Below are positions 1-12,058 of a stretch of DNA of 64,000 nt, in pieces. Below the pieces are notes generated by a model. The model made no database searches and was not told the DNA's origin. It saw only the letters and a list, made by a program, of their open reading frames with translations. The position numbers and the translations under genes were made by a program. The first letter of the stretch is position 1; each line of letters opens with the position of its first letter. Source of the DNA: Zelopaecilomyces penicillatus (taxonomy: Eukaryota; Ascomycota; Sordariomycetes; Hypocreales; Pseudodiploosporaceae). Location of the stretch: the NCBI GenBank assembly GCA_005765155.1, contig VCCP01000005.1, positions 4,526,001-4,590,000 on the forward strand, in the 5' to 3' direction.

Positions 1-657
1 TAAGCATTAAACCAGACATTGACAGGTTAAAATGCACCAGAGACCCAATTATAATGTACGAGCCGATTCACGATACAAAGTTGTTACGTACGCACAGCGT
101 AGCATCTTTGGAGTCGCAGGAGGAGCACACGGACAAAACAAAAGACACCTTAGCCGCAACTCACTTTTTTCAATGCAATAGAATACCTATATCAGATTAT
201 TACTCAAGGTATATAGAGAAATTTATATCAGGCAATAAAGCAGATGCAATGTTCTTACCCTTCTTACCCACCGCCATAATTATGGTTCGTTGGTATAGGG
301 TAGCGTGCCTGATCCTGAACGTGAACCGCATTTGTATTACGTAGGACATACAGTAGACGACCGACATCACTGCGCCCCGCGGGACGTGCTGTGGACTGAG
401 ACAAACACCTGTTGACGTTGCGATGCAAAACGTCCTACTATTTATTATTACACATTGTCGTCTTAGACCTTGTGGCCAAGATGATGAACATAAAAGGCAA
501 GCTTACGAACCTCCTCTCTGGCAACCCACACAACAAGACCATATCGTCAGCGCAACCCCTTTGACACACGGAATTAATCAAAAAAAGAACTTGATATGCC
601 TTTGTATCCTAGTTTAGAGACAAAACATAAACTCTGGATAACCCATCAGAGGCCAAT
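1..657. other. Non-coding stretch left of het-c
   Basis: Moderately AT-rich sequence with only short open frames (under 100 codons) that lack any recognisable motif. It lies downstream of the het-c stop codon and probably contains its 3' untranslated region. No RNA gene, repeat or terminator could be recognised. Confidence 0.5.
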
Positions 658-3600
658 TTAGTACCCACCACCGTAGCTTCCTCCATAACCCCCTTCATTG
701 CGACGTCCGTATTCATCACCACCGCGTCGATCATTATCGTCATCACCCCGGCGTCCTTGGCCATAGCCACCCTCCTCACGTCGCCCCTGGCCACCATAGC
801 TGGCCGCTTCACCACCCGAGTTACCGCCATAGCCTTCCTCACGGCGCCCCTGGCTACCATAGCCACCAGAGCTACCACCGTAACTCTCTTCACGGCGCCC
901 CTGGCTACCATAGCCACCAGAGCTACCACCGTAACTCTCTTCACGACGCTGCTGGCTACCATAACCACCAGAGCTACCACCATAGCTCTCTTCACGGCGT
1001 TCTTGGCTACCATAGCCACCAGAACTGCCCCCGTAGCCACCGCCGGAGCCACCACCGGAGCTCCTACCGTAGCCGCTATCTTCGCGGCGATCCTGGCCGG
1101 AGTTGCCCCCGTAGCCACCAGAGCTGCCGCCATAGCTGCCGCTGCCAGAACCACCGCCGTAGCTGCTTTCGTTTCGACGTTCACGACTATCGGACCTGCC
1201 ACCATGACTGCTTTCCTTTCGGCGCTCGCGGCTATCGGACCTGCCACCGTAGCTATCACTAGACTTTTGATATTTATCCTTGTCTTTCTTGTCTTTTTTA
1301 TCCTTCTTGTCCTTCTTATCCTTCTTGTAGCCCTTGCGGCTATCATCACTGTCGTCATCGTCATCGTCATCATCATCATCAGAGCGGTTTCCCTTGCGAC
1401 GATCGTGATCTGACTTCTTCTTCTTCTGGCCTTCACTGTAACCGCCGCCATAGCTAGACTGCTCCTGACGGCCACTGCTTTGATGGCCACCTCCATAGCT
1501 AGACTGCTCCTGACGGCCGCTGCTCTGGTTGCCACCGCCATAGCTAGACTGCTCCTGACGTCCGCTGCTTTGACGACCACCTCCATAGCTAGACTGCTCT
1601 TGACGGCCGCTGCTCTGGTTGCCACCACCATAGCCCCCACTATAGCTGCTATCCTGGGTAGAACCACTATATTCATGGCGCTCAGTGCGCTGCTCGTAGC
1701 CACCCCCCTGGGTTCGGCGAGTCTCAGTTCGCTCCTCGTAGCCGTAGCCAGTGGCTTCGCGGCCGCCATGAGTATCCTTCTGTTCGTAACGCTGATACTC
1801 AGACTCTCGTCCACCATCGGGACGTCGAGTCTCTGTAAACTGGGCCTGACCATATCGGTCTCCTTGGCGGCCGTATTCCGTCTCCGTTCGGGTATAAGAG
1901 CCATCGTCATTGCGGCGCTGAGTGACCTCCTTCTTCTTGTCCTTATCATCGAATGCGCCGCCTAGTAGGGAGCCGGCAGCGGCAGTAATCATGTCACCAA
2001 CGATGTCGTCACTTCCCTTCTTCTGCTGGCTGGCTGGCATCTTGTAGCCAGTATTCTGCTCCATCATGCCGGATATAGCACCAGTGGCGCCCGCAATAAT
2101 GGCACTGGCAGCAGCAGTGGCAATCTTATCCTCAACAGTGTCGGCTGGCGCGTACAGCTTCTTCATCTTAAGCTTGCCCGAACATCCGTGACCATGGCCA
2201 GTGTCATAGACACCTTCCTTGTGGTTTTCACCCTTGAGGACGCCATTGCGTGACAACTTTCGGCGGTAATCTTGGCGCTGCCCATCTCCCATCTCACGCC
2301 ACCATTCCTCAACAGACTGGAACAAGCTCTGTCGAGCCTCACTGACACCATCGCGTCCCATGCCCCGCTGGGCTGGGTGGTGCAGGACGCCGTCGACAAT
2401 CCGGTTAAGGACTCGGTCAACGTCGGTCGAGTCCTCATCGATTGCGTCCATTAATTGAGGCACCACCCAGTGGAGCATCTTGGCAGCTGCTTGGCCAGCA
2501 ACCTCGTTGAGAATCTATGTTGTTGTTTTAGTCTACTGCAGTCAAGGGATGGTACCACTCTCCATTGGTAAAGCTTCATTTTACTTACATTTGAGAAGTG
2601 ATCCTTTGCCAGCATAGAGTGGGTGGGGTCGCTGCAGTTGTCATCGTGGAAGACAACGTGTTGCTCCTTTTCGCTGCTTTGGATGATTTCCTCGGCACCG
2701 GTCTTGAGCTCATTCCGGATCTGGTGAATCAGTGGCACGATGAATTGAGCAATGATGGAAAAGACGAAAACGGACAGCTGCTCTTCCAGCTGCTCGAGGA
2801 TCTTGGGGAGAACCGGAATTTTCTCAACGGCAGAGGTAATCTTCTTCATGATATCGTCGTGATACTTGATGACAGGCATGATTTGAGTAAAGAGTTGTTT
2901 GACGTAAGCTGTGAACTCTTCGGGATCTCTAGGAGAAACGGACATGTTTTGCATGTGAGAGGAATTGGCATTGTTCTGGATCTCATTGACCTCCTGGGCC
3001 TGCTTCTTGTTATCGAAAATCCCATCGGGGATCTTGTCAAGCAAATCCCGGAGCATGCTTGTGTCGCCGTTTTGGCTCTCCTTGAGGGTGCCCTCGAGCT
3101 CATCAATTTCGTTCTGGGTCAATTTGTCGGAGACTAGCAGAAAATTAGCAGCAAAATCGGCGCGAGGAGGTTGAGATGATATTAACCTTCGCCCGTGATG
3201 GAATGCAAAAAGTCAACACCACCAAAAGTTCCCGTGACGACGGGGTAGACGGATTGACGAGCGCCTTCAAGACGAATCTGGGTGTTTTGTCCGCAGTGAG
3301 GGAAGACATCCCTTTCACCCATTTCAATGAGAGCAAGCTCACAGTAGTTGCTGTGCGCATAATAATCTGTACTCGAAATTGTCAGCATGTGTGCAACTCG
3401 TTTGAATTTGCAGTTCAAATAAAAATAGAACATTTCAGGATCTCATAAGGTGACGAGGGATGTAGCCAGACGAACCTTCCAGGCAGTGCAATCCGGTTCC
3501 CATCAGACGAAGTGATTCGTAGAGGTCATCCTTGTTTCCAGACCTCTTATAGCGGCGTCCAAGCTCGATACACTTGCCAAATAACTGCTTGACGTGCCTG

Positions 3601-4223
3601 GCTGAGGTCATGATACCGGCCCTCTCGTTGGCAATGTAATTCTTCATGCCAGTTTCCGGGTCGATACCCAACTCGGTTCTTTCGTCAACGGGGGCTCTGA
3701 GACGGCGATCATACTGACGAGCGTCCATATTTTCAGCATAATCCTTGGGGTTATCGATATGATCCTCGGGGCGATAGCAGCCAAGACGTTCGGCTGTAAC
3801 CTCAAACTCGTCAGAGCCATATCCAAAGGTCATGAAGCCAAGAATGCACAGCAGGAGTCGAATAGCTTCGGCGGAAATCATCTTGACGGTTCCCACATCA
3901 ATGGCCTGAGAGTAGTCACGCAGCCAGTTGCCGAAATAGACTCGTGAGACCGAAATCTTGTCGAAGTTCTTGCCACCTCTCATGGCGCGCGCCATGGCTA
4001 GAGTAAGGAGAGCATCCTCGATATCGCCGTGTCTCCCTATACAGAGAGGGTGTGTTAGCGGACAACTTAGGGACTAAGTGGCAATTCAAGGCAGCTCACA
4101 GTTCTGCCCTTCGATCTTGGAGATGGAAGCAATGTTTCCTGCTCCGAAGGCAACTGCTGGGCGAGCGAGGCCGATGAGAATGATTAGCCCCACCAGGAGG
4201 CCATGGTTACTAAAGTTGAGCAT
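658..4223 (-). CDS. het-c: HET-C heterokaryon incompatibility protein, glycine-rich C-terminus
   Basis: Homolog of Neurospora HET-C, a secreted or plasma-membrane-associated protein whose alleles govern vegetative incompatibility. Proposed exons on the complement are 4223-4100, 4036-3476, 3366-3187, 3133-2589 and 2514-658, giving 1088 residues (N. crassa HET-C is about 970). Joins were chosen by phase: they rebuild the conserved stretches GQNWRHGDIEDALLTLAMAR and LEDYYAHSNYCELALIEMG. The start is the ATG opening a hydrophobic signal-like segment (residues 2-24, ending in PAVA-F). The C-terminal third is low complexity: a ten-residue Asp run, a Lys-Asp-Lys tract, and GGYG/SSYGGG repeats also present as tandem DNA repeats. 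Family membership is clear. The donors at the second and third introns (GTTCGT, GTTAAT) are weak, so those borders are the least certain. The allele specificity cannot be read. Confidence 0.9.
791..1030 (-). repeat. 51-bp coding tandem repeat in het-c tail
   Basis: About four near-identical copies of a 17-codon unit (of the form SYGGSSGGYGSQxRREE) lie head to tail at the 3' end of het-c. The copies differ mainly at one codon (Glu, Gln or Gly before RRE). The first copy is followed by a degenerate one. Boundaries are approximate. Confidence 0.8.
1266..1395 (-). repeat. Asp-run and Lys/Asp low-complexity tract in het-c
   Basis: Trinucleotide-like runs (GAT/GAC, then AAG-GAC-AAG units) encode ten consecutive aspartates followed by a KDKKDKK-type basic tract. 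This is an abrupt acidic-to-basic switch within the glycine-rich tail. It is simple-sequence DNA and so prone to length change. Confidence 0.7.
1450..1640 (-). repeat. 45-bp coding tandem repeat in het-c
   Basis: Four copies of a 15-codon unit (form xQSSGRQEQSSYGGG, first residue N, R or H) are arranged in tandem. The 45-nt spacing is visible in the recurring forward-strand string atagctagactgctc. Confidence 0.8.
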
Positions 4224-4955
4224 TATCGAATGCCCTGCGCTTCAGACCCGAGCGTTATGCCGATAAGAAGCTGTTGACGAATATATTCAAATGTACACAG
4301 CGAGCCCCGGAGAGCTTTGTAGATGATAGGTCACCGGGACCAAAGAGATGAGAGGAATAGGACTGAAGGTAGAGATGACGAGAAGAGAATTGGTGGAGGA
4401 GAGACTCTTTGACGCGCAAGAGAGAGAGAGGGGTTCTTGGAAGATGCCTGTGCTGGAGTGAGGGGCATCTTCCAAGTGTCAGTAGTCTGGCAGATCGATC
4501 GCTCTGCCAAGCGGCACTCGTCAAGAACACCCAACCAGGGCAGCGGGCCGCTGAAGCTGCGCGCCAGACTGCGCACCTGGCTTGGGCGGCCATGGCGACC
4601 ATTGCCTGGAAGACGGCCTGTGAATGGCCAGAGCTGGCGAACAGAGTCTGTCGATGAAATCATGCACACCATGCCAGCCAGGGTGGGGAGGGAGGCGAAG
4701 ACCAGAGTGGGCTTGGTGGGTTGATTCTGTTTGGGGGGAGCTGGGACAAGCTGGACGAGCTACTGATCGTCAGTGGGCGGAGAGCTTGAGCTATTACCAT
4801 GCTCCATGTATCAGATGTACGTAACCGCTGGCACTGCCTTTGCTCGACTGCTACTGTCAAGGCGCGTCGCACTGTTCATACTGTTGGCAGACGGGATGTG
4901 CAGTTCTTGAAGCCACCCAGTTGGACTCTACTCCCTACGCCAAAGGGCCCTGAAG

Positions 4956-4982
4956 CACACACACACACACACACACACACAG
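4956..4982. repeat. (AC)n microsatellite
   Basis: About 13 uninterrupted AC dinucleotides in intergenic DNA upstream of het-c. Confidence 0.9.
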
Positions 4983-7915
4983 AGGGGACTGGTGATGAAA
5001 CCGCGTTGGAGCCCTGTTGGAGGCATTGTGAAGGACCATAGAGGGGTTCGGTTGAGTTTTGCCTGTAGTGGAGGGGCTTGCCATGAGTGGAGGAGGGAGG
5101 ATAGAGGGGCAGCCACAGCCGCACCCGCTCCAGCACGGGTCTGTTTACAACGGTTCTGCTCTACGAGGTACAGACGCGTCAAGAGCCGACCAACGCGATA
5201 CATGATGTACTAGCGGCCTGTCTTTGCAACCCCTCGAGGGTCCTGTGCTGGAAAGGGATGACTCTAGTATTTCCACTAAGAAGAAACAAGGTCATGAATT
5301 ATGGCAAGAAACTTGGGCATCGCGTATTCGAAACTGGACATCTATGCAGGTATCTGTCTACCTTGATTCCTGTCTACATTGTCTACCTGGCCAAGTTGGA
5401 AGAAGTGCACGACTCAAGGTGAGAAACTATACAGTTTCTTTGAAAGGTTATGCGGCCAACTATGTACGGCTCCATGAAGCAACATGTTGATAGTCGGCAG
5501 AATTTTTTGCTTCAACAATACCCACCTACTTAATAGGTTGGTATGACCTGTGCCAACGTTGTGCTGTGCCATTGCTGAAGCTACTGAAGATACGCTACAT
5601 GAGGTAATAGGCTGATGCTAGACCAACCTAAACAATACACTGCACCCAGCTCTCCTCTGAACTGATGCTTGACTACTGCTACGGTGCTTGGATAGATTAG
5701 AAAGACACCAAGGCTTCGATCTGGAGTTCTCTCCTCCAAAACAGCGACTTCTTGGGTGACTCCGGGAACGAGCCTTGAAGCGGGCTCAGCAACGTAGCAT
5801 AGACCACTGTGCCCGAGGTAGGCGTCGTTTCATCAGCGACACAAACAGTTGCATGGAAAACATTCTAAGTGGCACCCGAGGATTGGGGACAGCCCTATTC
5901 CAAACAGATTGGTATGATTGTTGATCTACAGTCTACCAGCACAAGCGTCCATGAGGTTCTACGAGTTGGGTGGGCCTACAGACGTCGGGTCTATTGTGCC
6001 ATCTCCAGTTGAGAGACAGAGACGACCTGAAGAGCTTTGGCTTCTGAGCGCGCTGTATGAGGCTGCTGACGGAGGGGTCGCTGAAACTCCGCTGGGACAT
6101 AGCGAGAAGCTGGGGGTTGCTGGAACTGCTGTTGTAAAGTCCAGACGGGCATCATCACGAGGCACTGTAGACTTGTTGGGGTCAGCACAGCGCAGCAGAC
6201 ACTCGGAGTTTACCCACTTGATCGACAGCGGGACTGATTCTTAATAATGAGTTGTCAGACGGGGCAAAACAGCATCGATGTAACCTGAGGACAGTAAACG
6301 AGAATCCGCCCAGAACAGGCTTGAGACGGCATCGAAGGGCAGTGCCTAAAGCCAAAAGCAGCACGACTTCAGGTTGTTCTGTGGACTCCATCCAGTGACC
6401 AGACGCGCCAGACAGCTAAAGTCAGACAGTACCAGATGCCAGGCTGTCCAGACTAGGCTGTCCTGGCCTGCCGCTTTTACAACCGCTGGAAGCCCAGTGA
6501 GGGGTTGCGCTGCATCGTGCTCAGATGTACGGAGTACACCAGCTACGCCGAAGCCGCTAGAAGCCCCCCCAATCAGTTGGGGTTACTGCCATTGGCTGTT
6601 GATGGCTGGACGTGTAACAGGGACAGCGCGTAATCTGGCCTGGCCCCCCCCGAAGACAGAGGGAGAACTTGGACAGGCATTCGATGGCCCCCCCAAAAAT
6701 GACACCTCGAATCGAATCCGCCCAGCCCCATCCATCATGGGACCGCTGGCAGCACATTGTCGCTGCAATGTATCGCTAGAGCATGCCAGAGGACAGAAGG
6801 CGAAAAAACATAGAAGACGCTGAGAAGACCTGGAGCACTTCTTGTTGGAGGAAATAGGGCACCACGACACCACCACCTGCAACCCAGACGTACTGAACCG
6901 CAAGCCACAGCGTCTGAACCCACGAGAAAGGAAGATCAAACAGCTCTTTTCAGTCTCTGACAATGCGCAATTGATGGAGCAAGCGGACACAGAAAATGGC
7001 AGAAAAGGACAAGACGAGTACAAGGTGGGTACATGTGCACGTAAGGTGTCTTTCGTTCTTGGAGAAGCGGCCCTGCACAGCGGCCGACGCCTACCGCCTA
7101 CTGCCTACCGCCTACAGGACTACCTACACTACTAAGGCAGACGGACGGGTCGGTGAGTTTTGGCTGTGGGGAGGCCAGTTAGAAGCGACCGCTGGGCGGA
7201 TGAGTCCTTATTAGGGCCGCTTTTGTTTTCTGTCGCAGCAATGTCGTACCTGTAGGCGACAGTAGACTGCATGGAAGCCAGGTACTGTCGTGGGGCATCG
7301 TGTCGGTGGCTTGCTGGAGGAGGGGGGTCTTTAGGACTGAGCCTACGTGAGGGATGATGAATCGTGGATGGTGAGTGAAGAAGCATTACAGGTCAAGATG
7401 AGACCGACGTTACCATCGTCGTTGGGAGCCGTCTATTATTTGGTGACAGTGTGGGTAGGTAGTTAGTCACTATACCCGGGCATGCATTCGAGCTGGCTGT
7501 TCTGGGAGCTGGAACTCGTCACGGAGCACGTACGAGGACGAGATCAGTAGGTCTCTGCATCTTCGTCCAAGGTGTTATGAGGGAGGAGAACGCCTTTGTG
7601 CACGACGGGGCGGCCGAAGCCCACAGCGAGGGCAAGTTGACATCAATTAGTGAGGTTTAGTAAAATGCGTAATTAATAGCTGTTGGCAGTAATTGGGGGG
7701 AGAGAGAGAGAGAGAGCTTGAGCACAGGCGACGTGGCCAGTGAGGCGCGCTGGGAGGCAGCGCAATCAGTAAATCCGCTGGGAAGTGCTGCAGAGTGCGC
7801 GAGCACAAGACGCGGAAGCCTCAGGTGGGCGAGCCCTGAGTCCCTGACTTTTCAGAAGGACTTGGCTGGAAAGGTCTGCAGACGGGGGGACCTTGGGGAG
7901 GACTGAAAAGCATTT

Positions 7916-7931
7916 GGGGGGGGGGGGGGGG
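7916..7931. repeat. Poly-G run
   Basis: Sixteen consecutive G residues. Such runs are error-prone in sequencing, so the length should not be trusted. Confidence 0.9.
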
Positions 7932-8651
7932 ACCGACTTTGACCAGTGCGGGGTTCTTCAGCGGGCCCTGGGATGAGTACTGATTTCCAGGTTCTGCTGA
8001 TGCACCCACAGCAGGCCAGCCAGGAGCAAATTTTTTCCCCCTTCCTTTCCTTTCTAGGCGGCTCGGGTGCTATTAAAAATAAAAAACCAGCACCTCACCC
8101 ACCTGAATTGGGAGGGGGTGGGTGGGTGCACTGCACTGGAGCGAGCGAGCGAGTTGTGTGAGTGTGTGTGTGTGGTGGGAGCCTAGGAGGGGGGGAGAGA
8201 GAGAGAGAGGGGGCCCAGAACAGAAGCCCACTGGCTGCTGCCGCTTGTTGCGCTGATTGCGCACCACCCCAGGTGCCCATCGCTCAGGTACTTATTTGGC
8301 GCACCGCCCACCCACCAGCCCTCTCGAGAAAAATCTCGGTTCCCCCATTCTTCAGCACTCATCCATCCCCCCCAAAACACATTCACAGAAAACCACTTTG
8401 AGCGGTGCCTGATCAGAGCCACCCTTCTGGAGTATTCTGAACCTGGAACCTAAAACAACAACAACAACAGCGGTCTCTTCTTCTGTGCCGTCTTTTTTTA
8501 AACTCTTCTGCACAACGCGCAAGAATACTACCCCCAACGCTTCTGAACAAGAACAGAAGCAGCGCAGCCCAACGCGACGCCTAAAGAGCACCGCCCAAAA
8601 AAAAGAATAACAAAAACTCGCCACCACCGCATCACCCCACCACAAACCACA

Positions 8652-10343
8652 ATGCCTCGCCCGCCCAAGAAGGTCGTTGAGGACAAGAGAATGTCGGTCC
8701 CCGTGCCGCCTCCCACCATGGTCCCAGCACCCATGCTCGCTGGAATGCCCCCTCCACCAGGCGCCCTCGGCGTCGTTCCTCAGCGCGTTGTTGACTACGA
8801 TAGCTTCCTGCGCGTGCGTGATTCGGTAAGTCAGGCTTTTTGTTGTGTGTGTGGTGTGAAAGCGCTTTTCCTCGGTATCTTTTCAGCGCCTGTTTTCCCC
8901 GAAACCAATTTCAGTGTGCCAATTGGGCGTCAAGCGACGCGCTCTGAGCAGACAGCCAAGGCTGCCAGTGCCCTGGTTCTTCCCTCTTTTAATACCCTCT
9001 TACTTGGCAATGCCTACTGTGTATTGGTCACTTCATTTGATTTGCTGTTTTCCCAACACTGGGCGCGTGTGTGAGGTGTGCTGTGGCCTCGGGCCTAGTC
9101 GCGCGACTGGCACCGCACAAGCCCCTCATTTGTTTACACCCAGGGCTCCTTACGCGCCTCGCTGAGTGCTGAGGTGGCCGCCTGATACCGCCTGATACCG
9201 CCTGTGCCCACACTGGACAGACAGCTTGGAGCTATGGCCACTGGCATTGGGCCTTCTAAGGGCGCGCTGTGGACGGCACTCGGGGACCACCACTATCACA
9301 ATGACTTCTACTCTTGCCGTTCCTGTTTTCTCTTTCATAGCAAGATTCTTGCATTATTACACAAGCATGCTGTTCATGTCTTACTCTTTTTAATTACATC
9401 ACCATCGTCATGGATGGCCAAATTCGCTTGAATTCGGTTGCTAACCCGTCCTAGGCCATCGGTCGTCTTGCTACCATTGTCGAGTTGATGAAGTCCTTTA
9501 GCAACGACTACATCCGCCAGACTAACCTGCTGCTTGGCGAGCACTCAGCCGACGGCGTCCAGGCCGAGCTCCTCAACAGCTTTGAGAATGCTGCCGCCCA
9601 GCTCATCATGCCCATGCCCGACATGGCCCCTCTAGTTGAGGAGAAGAAGGAGCGCAAGAAGCGCACTCACGACCCCAACGCCCCCAAGCGGCCTCTGACC
9701 CCTTACTTCCTCTACATGCAACACGCCCGCTCCATCATCGCCAATGATCTTGGAAGCGATGCCCCCAAGGGTGCTGTTCAGGAGGAGGGACAGCGACGAT
9801 GGGCTCACATGTCCGCTCACGAGAAGCAGGTATGCAACCCCCCCTTGGTCTAACTAAAACCTTATGGCGATGCTAATTCAATTTTCCTTTCAGGGTTGGA
9901 ACCAAGCCTACCAGTACAACCTGCGTTTGTACAATGCCCGGGTACACTCCTACAAGAATGGAAACCCGCTCGCCAAGAACATGGATGATGATGAGGCTCT
10001 CAAGTATGCCGATGACTACCATGTCGCCATGCCAGAGCTCAAGGATGCTGCTGCACACGAGGCACTGGCCAATGACCAGGATGCCATCGCTGAGCAGCTT
10101 CACCAGAATGTTGCAGCTCCCGCTTCTGAAGAGGAGCAAGAGACCCCCGCCAAGACCCCTAAGAAGGCGACGGGCGGTCGAAAGCGAAAGACTGCCACCC
10201 CTGCCGCTGCTGAGATTGAGACTCCCAGATCAGCTGCTCCAGCCAGTCCAGATAAGAAGCGAAGAAGGACCTCAACCAAGGTCGCCGACCTTGAGAAGGA
10301 GGAGCCAAAGAAGTCTGGACGTAAGAAGACCAAGAGCTCTTAG
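8652..10343 (+). CDS. HMG-box chromatin protein (Hmo1/HmbC-like)
   Basis: Nuclear DNA-bending protein with one clear HMG box. Exons are 8652-8825, 9455-9829 and 9894-10343, giving 332 residues. The introns have GTAAGT...TAG (629 nt) and GTATGC...CAG (64 nt, with a GCTAAT branch point). The N-terminal 125 residues are proline-rich and then helical. A basic stretch (EEKKERKKR) leads into the HMG box at about residues 130-205, starting DPNAPKRPLTPYFLYMQ; intron 2 interrupts the box. The C-terminal 100 residues are Lys/Ala/Pro-rich with SPDKKRRR-like basic clusters, a typical nuclear-localising tail. One canonical box after a helical N-terminal region and a basic tail resembles yeast Hmo1 and Aspergillus HmbC. 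That assignment is by architecture only. Confidence 0.85.
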
Positions 10344-11146
10344 ACGCCTCTGACTTATTTCCTTTCTTCTTTCGTCTGGCGAATGGGCAACCTGTCTACT
10401 CCTATGCATATGCACATGGAGGGTGGCATTTCTATACATGAACATTTTTTTTGTATGCCAGAAGCACTGAACTAAACAGTTCTACACTTGGCGATTGCAA
10501 GTTGAAATTTTTGATACCTCGCAGCTAGAAAGGGAGAATCCCGCTGGCTCTTGTCGGGATCTTGGGGAGGAGGGTCGGGATGAACTTTTTTCTTTCGCTC
10601 TCTTCTCACATGGGCGTCGTGTGCTGTTTGATATGACGACGAAGATTTTTCTTTTTTTTCCAGGTTTTCTTCTGTTCAAATCTGTCTTTTGGGAGAGGAA
10701 ATCGGCGGCGCGATGGGGGGATAAGTGGCAAAGCAAAAACAGATGGGGGAGAGAGAAGAAAGGGCTCCTCTGGGAGGATGAATGGCTGAATGGTTTGGCT
10801 TTTCTTGAGGGTGGCTTGTGTCTTGTATGTTATTAGTCCTGGTTGGACAGTATCTATGCGGTTGGAAGTTTCCGAATGCCGTAATGAGAATCAATGATTT
10901 TTTTTTGCACTCCCAATATCAGTTTGCTGCCGTGCCATTGAGATGTCAATAATTTTTCTTTGAAAATAAAATTCATATTCTAATACGAAATAAATGGCTG
11001 TCACTGTAATGATTGGCAAAATAGTACTCTAAACGCCCCGAAAATTGGTATCCCATCATGACTCTCCATCCCATCCCACAAACATTGTATCCTCCAGTTC
11101 TTTTTTTCAATCCTAGGCAACTCCATCTCACCCCCCCTTCTTCTCT
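10344..11146. other. Convergent 3' intergenic region
   Basis: Separates the 3' ends of the HMG-box gene (+) and urease (-). It contains T-rich stretches but no coding signal that I can support. It presumably holds both 3' untranslated regions and polyadenylation sites. Confidence 0.5.
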
Positions 11147-12025
11147 CTAGTAAACGTAACACGTCTGCGAAAGCGGCAACTCCTCCGCCGGCTCAATATA
11201 GCAAGTATGTCCATCCGCTATGACTGTATAGCTCTCCGGATCGACCTTCATGCGAGGTATCGCATCGTTGAGGCGCATATCGCTCTTCCGGACGGTGCGG
11301 CAACCGCGAACGGCCTCGACACGTTTGCGCAGGCCGTAGGATGCTATGGCGCCGGACTCGATGGAGCTGGCGGAGACGAAGAGGATGCTGGTCTCGCGTA
11401 CGAGAGGGGCGAACATGGGGCGGGCGATGATGGGCTCGACAGTTGGGATGGAGGCGTTGGGGTCGCCCTGTTGTGAAAACGAAAAGGTAAGTATTACATT
11501 ATATTGAGGGAGGTGTTTGATTGAAGAGAAGAAAATGGAGGAGGGGGGGCACTGTAGGAACCAAATATAAAAACAAGGGGGAAGATGGATAATATGCAAT
11601 AGAAACTCACCATTTGAGCACACGCAATCAGACCACTCTTGATAACAAGAGAAGGCTTCGTGCCAAACCATGCCGGATCCCAGACCACCAAATCCGCCAG
11701 CTTACCAACCTCGATACTGCCGATAATATGCCCAAACCCCTGAGCCAGCGCCGGATTGATAGTGTATTTACTCACATACCGCTTGACGCGATAATTGTCC
11801 GACCCCGTGCCGACATCCTCCGGCAGCGGCCCCCGTTTTACTTTATTCTTATGCGCCGTGTTCCACGTGCGCAGGATGACCTCGCCGCAGCGGCCCATAG
11901 CCTGCGAGTCGGAGCTCATCATGCTGATGGCGCCCATGTCCTGTAGGACATCCTCTGCGGCAATGGTCTCGGCGCGGATGCGGCTCTCGGCAAAGGCCAC
12001 GTCCTCGGGGATGTTTTTGGAAAGA

Positions 12026-12058
<33 letters not shown>

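Larger units (their letters stand above)
4224..8651. other. 4.4-kb gene-free intergenic region
   Basis: The region lies between divergent het-c (-) and the HMG-box gene (+). Open frames are short (at most about 150 codons), mutually overlapping and without motifs, so I see no protein gene. It contains several microsatellites: an (AC)n run near 4956-4982, an (AG)8 run at 7701-7716, a 16-nt poly-G run at 7916-7931, a (GT)n run near 8163-8174 and a (GA)n run near 8196-8209. The last 300 nt before the HMG-box start are C/A-rich with a CAA-repeat (about 8453-8469), as in a long 5' leader. No tRNA-like B box was seen. Confidence 0.5.

Noticed and set aside
609..1949. 446-codon open frame on the minus strand overlapping the het-c tail, and a 218-codon plus-strand frame at 757-1413
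   Set aside because: Both are alternative-frame readings of the repetitive glycine-rich het-c exon; their Ala/Val/Thr-rich translations are artefacts of the repeat.
5918..6244. 108-codon open frame in the 4-8 kb gap
   Set aside because: No recognisable domain, overlapped by several antisense frames; could not be supported.
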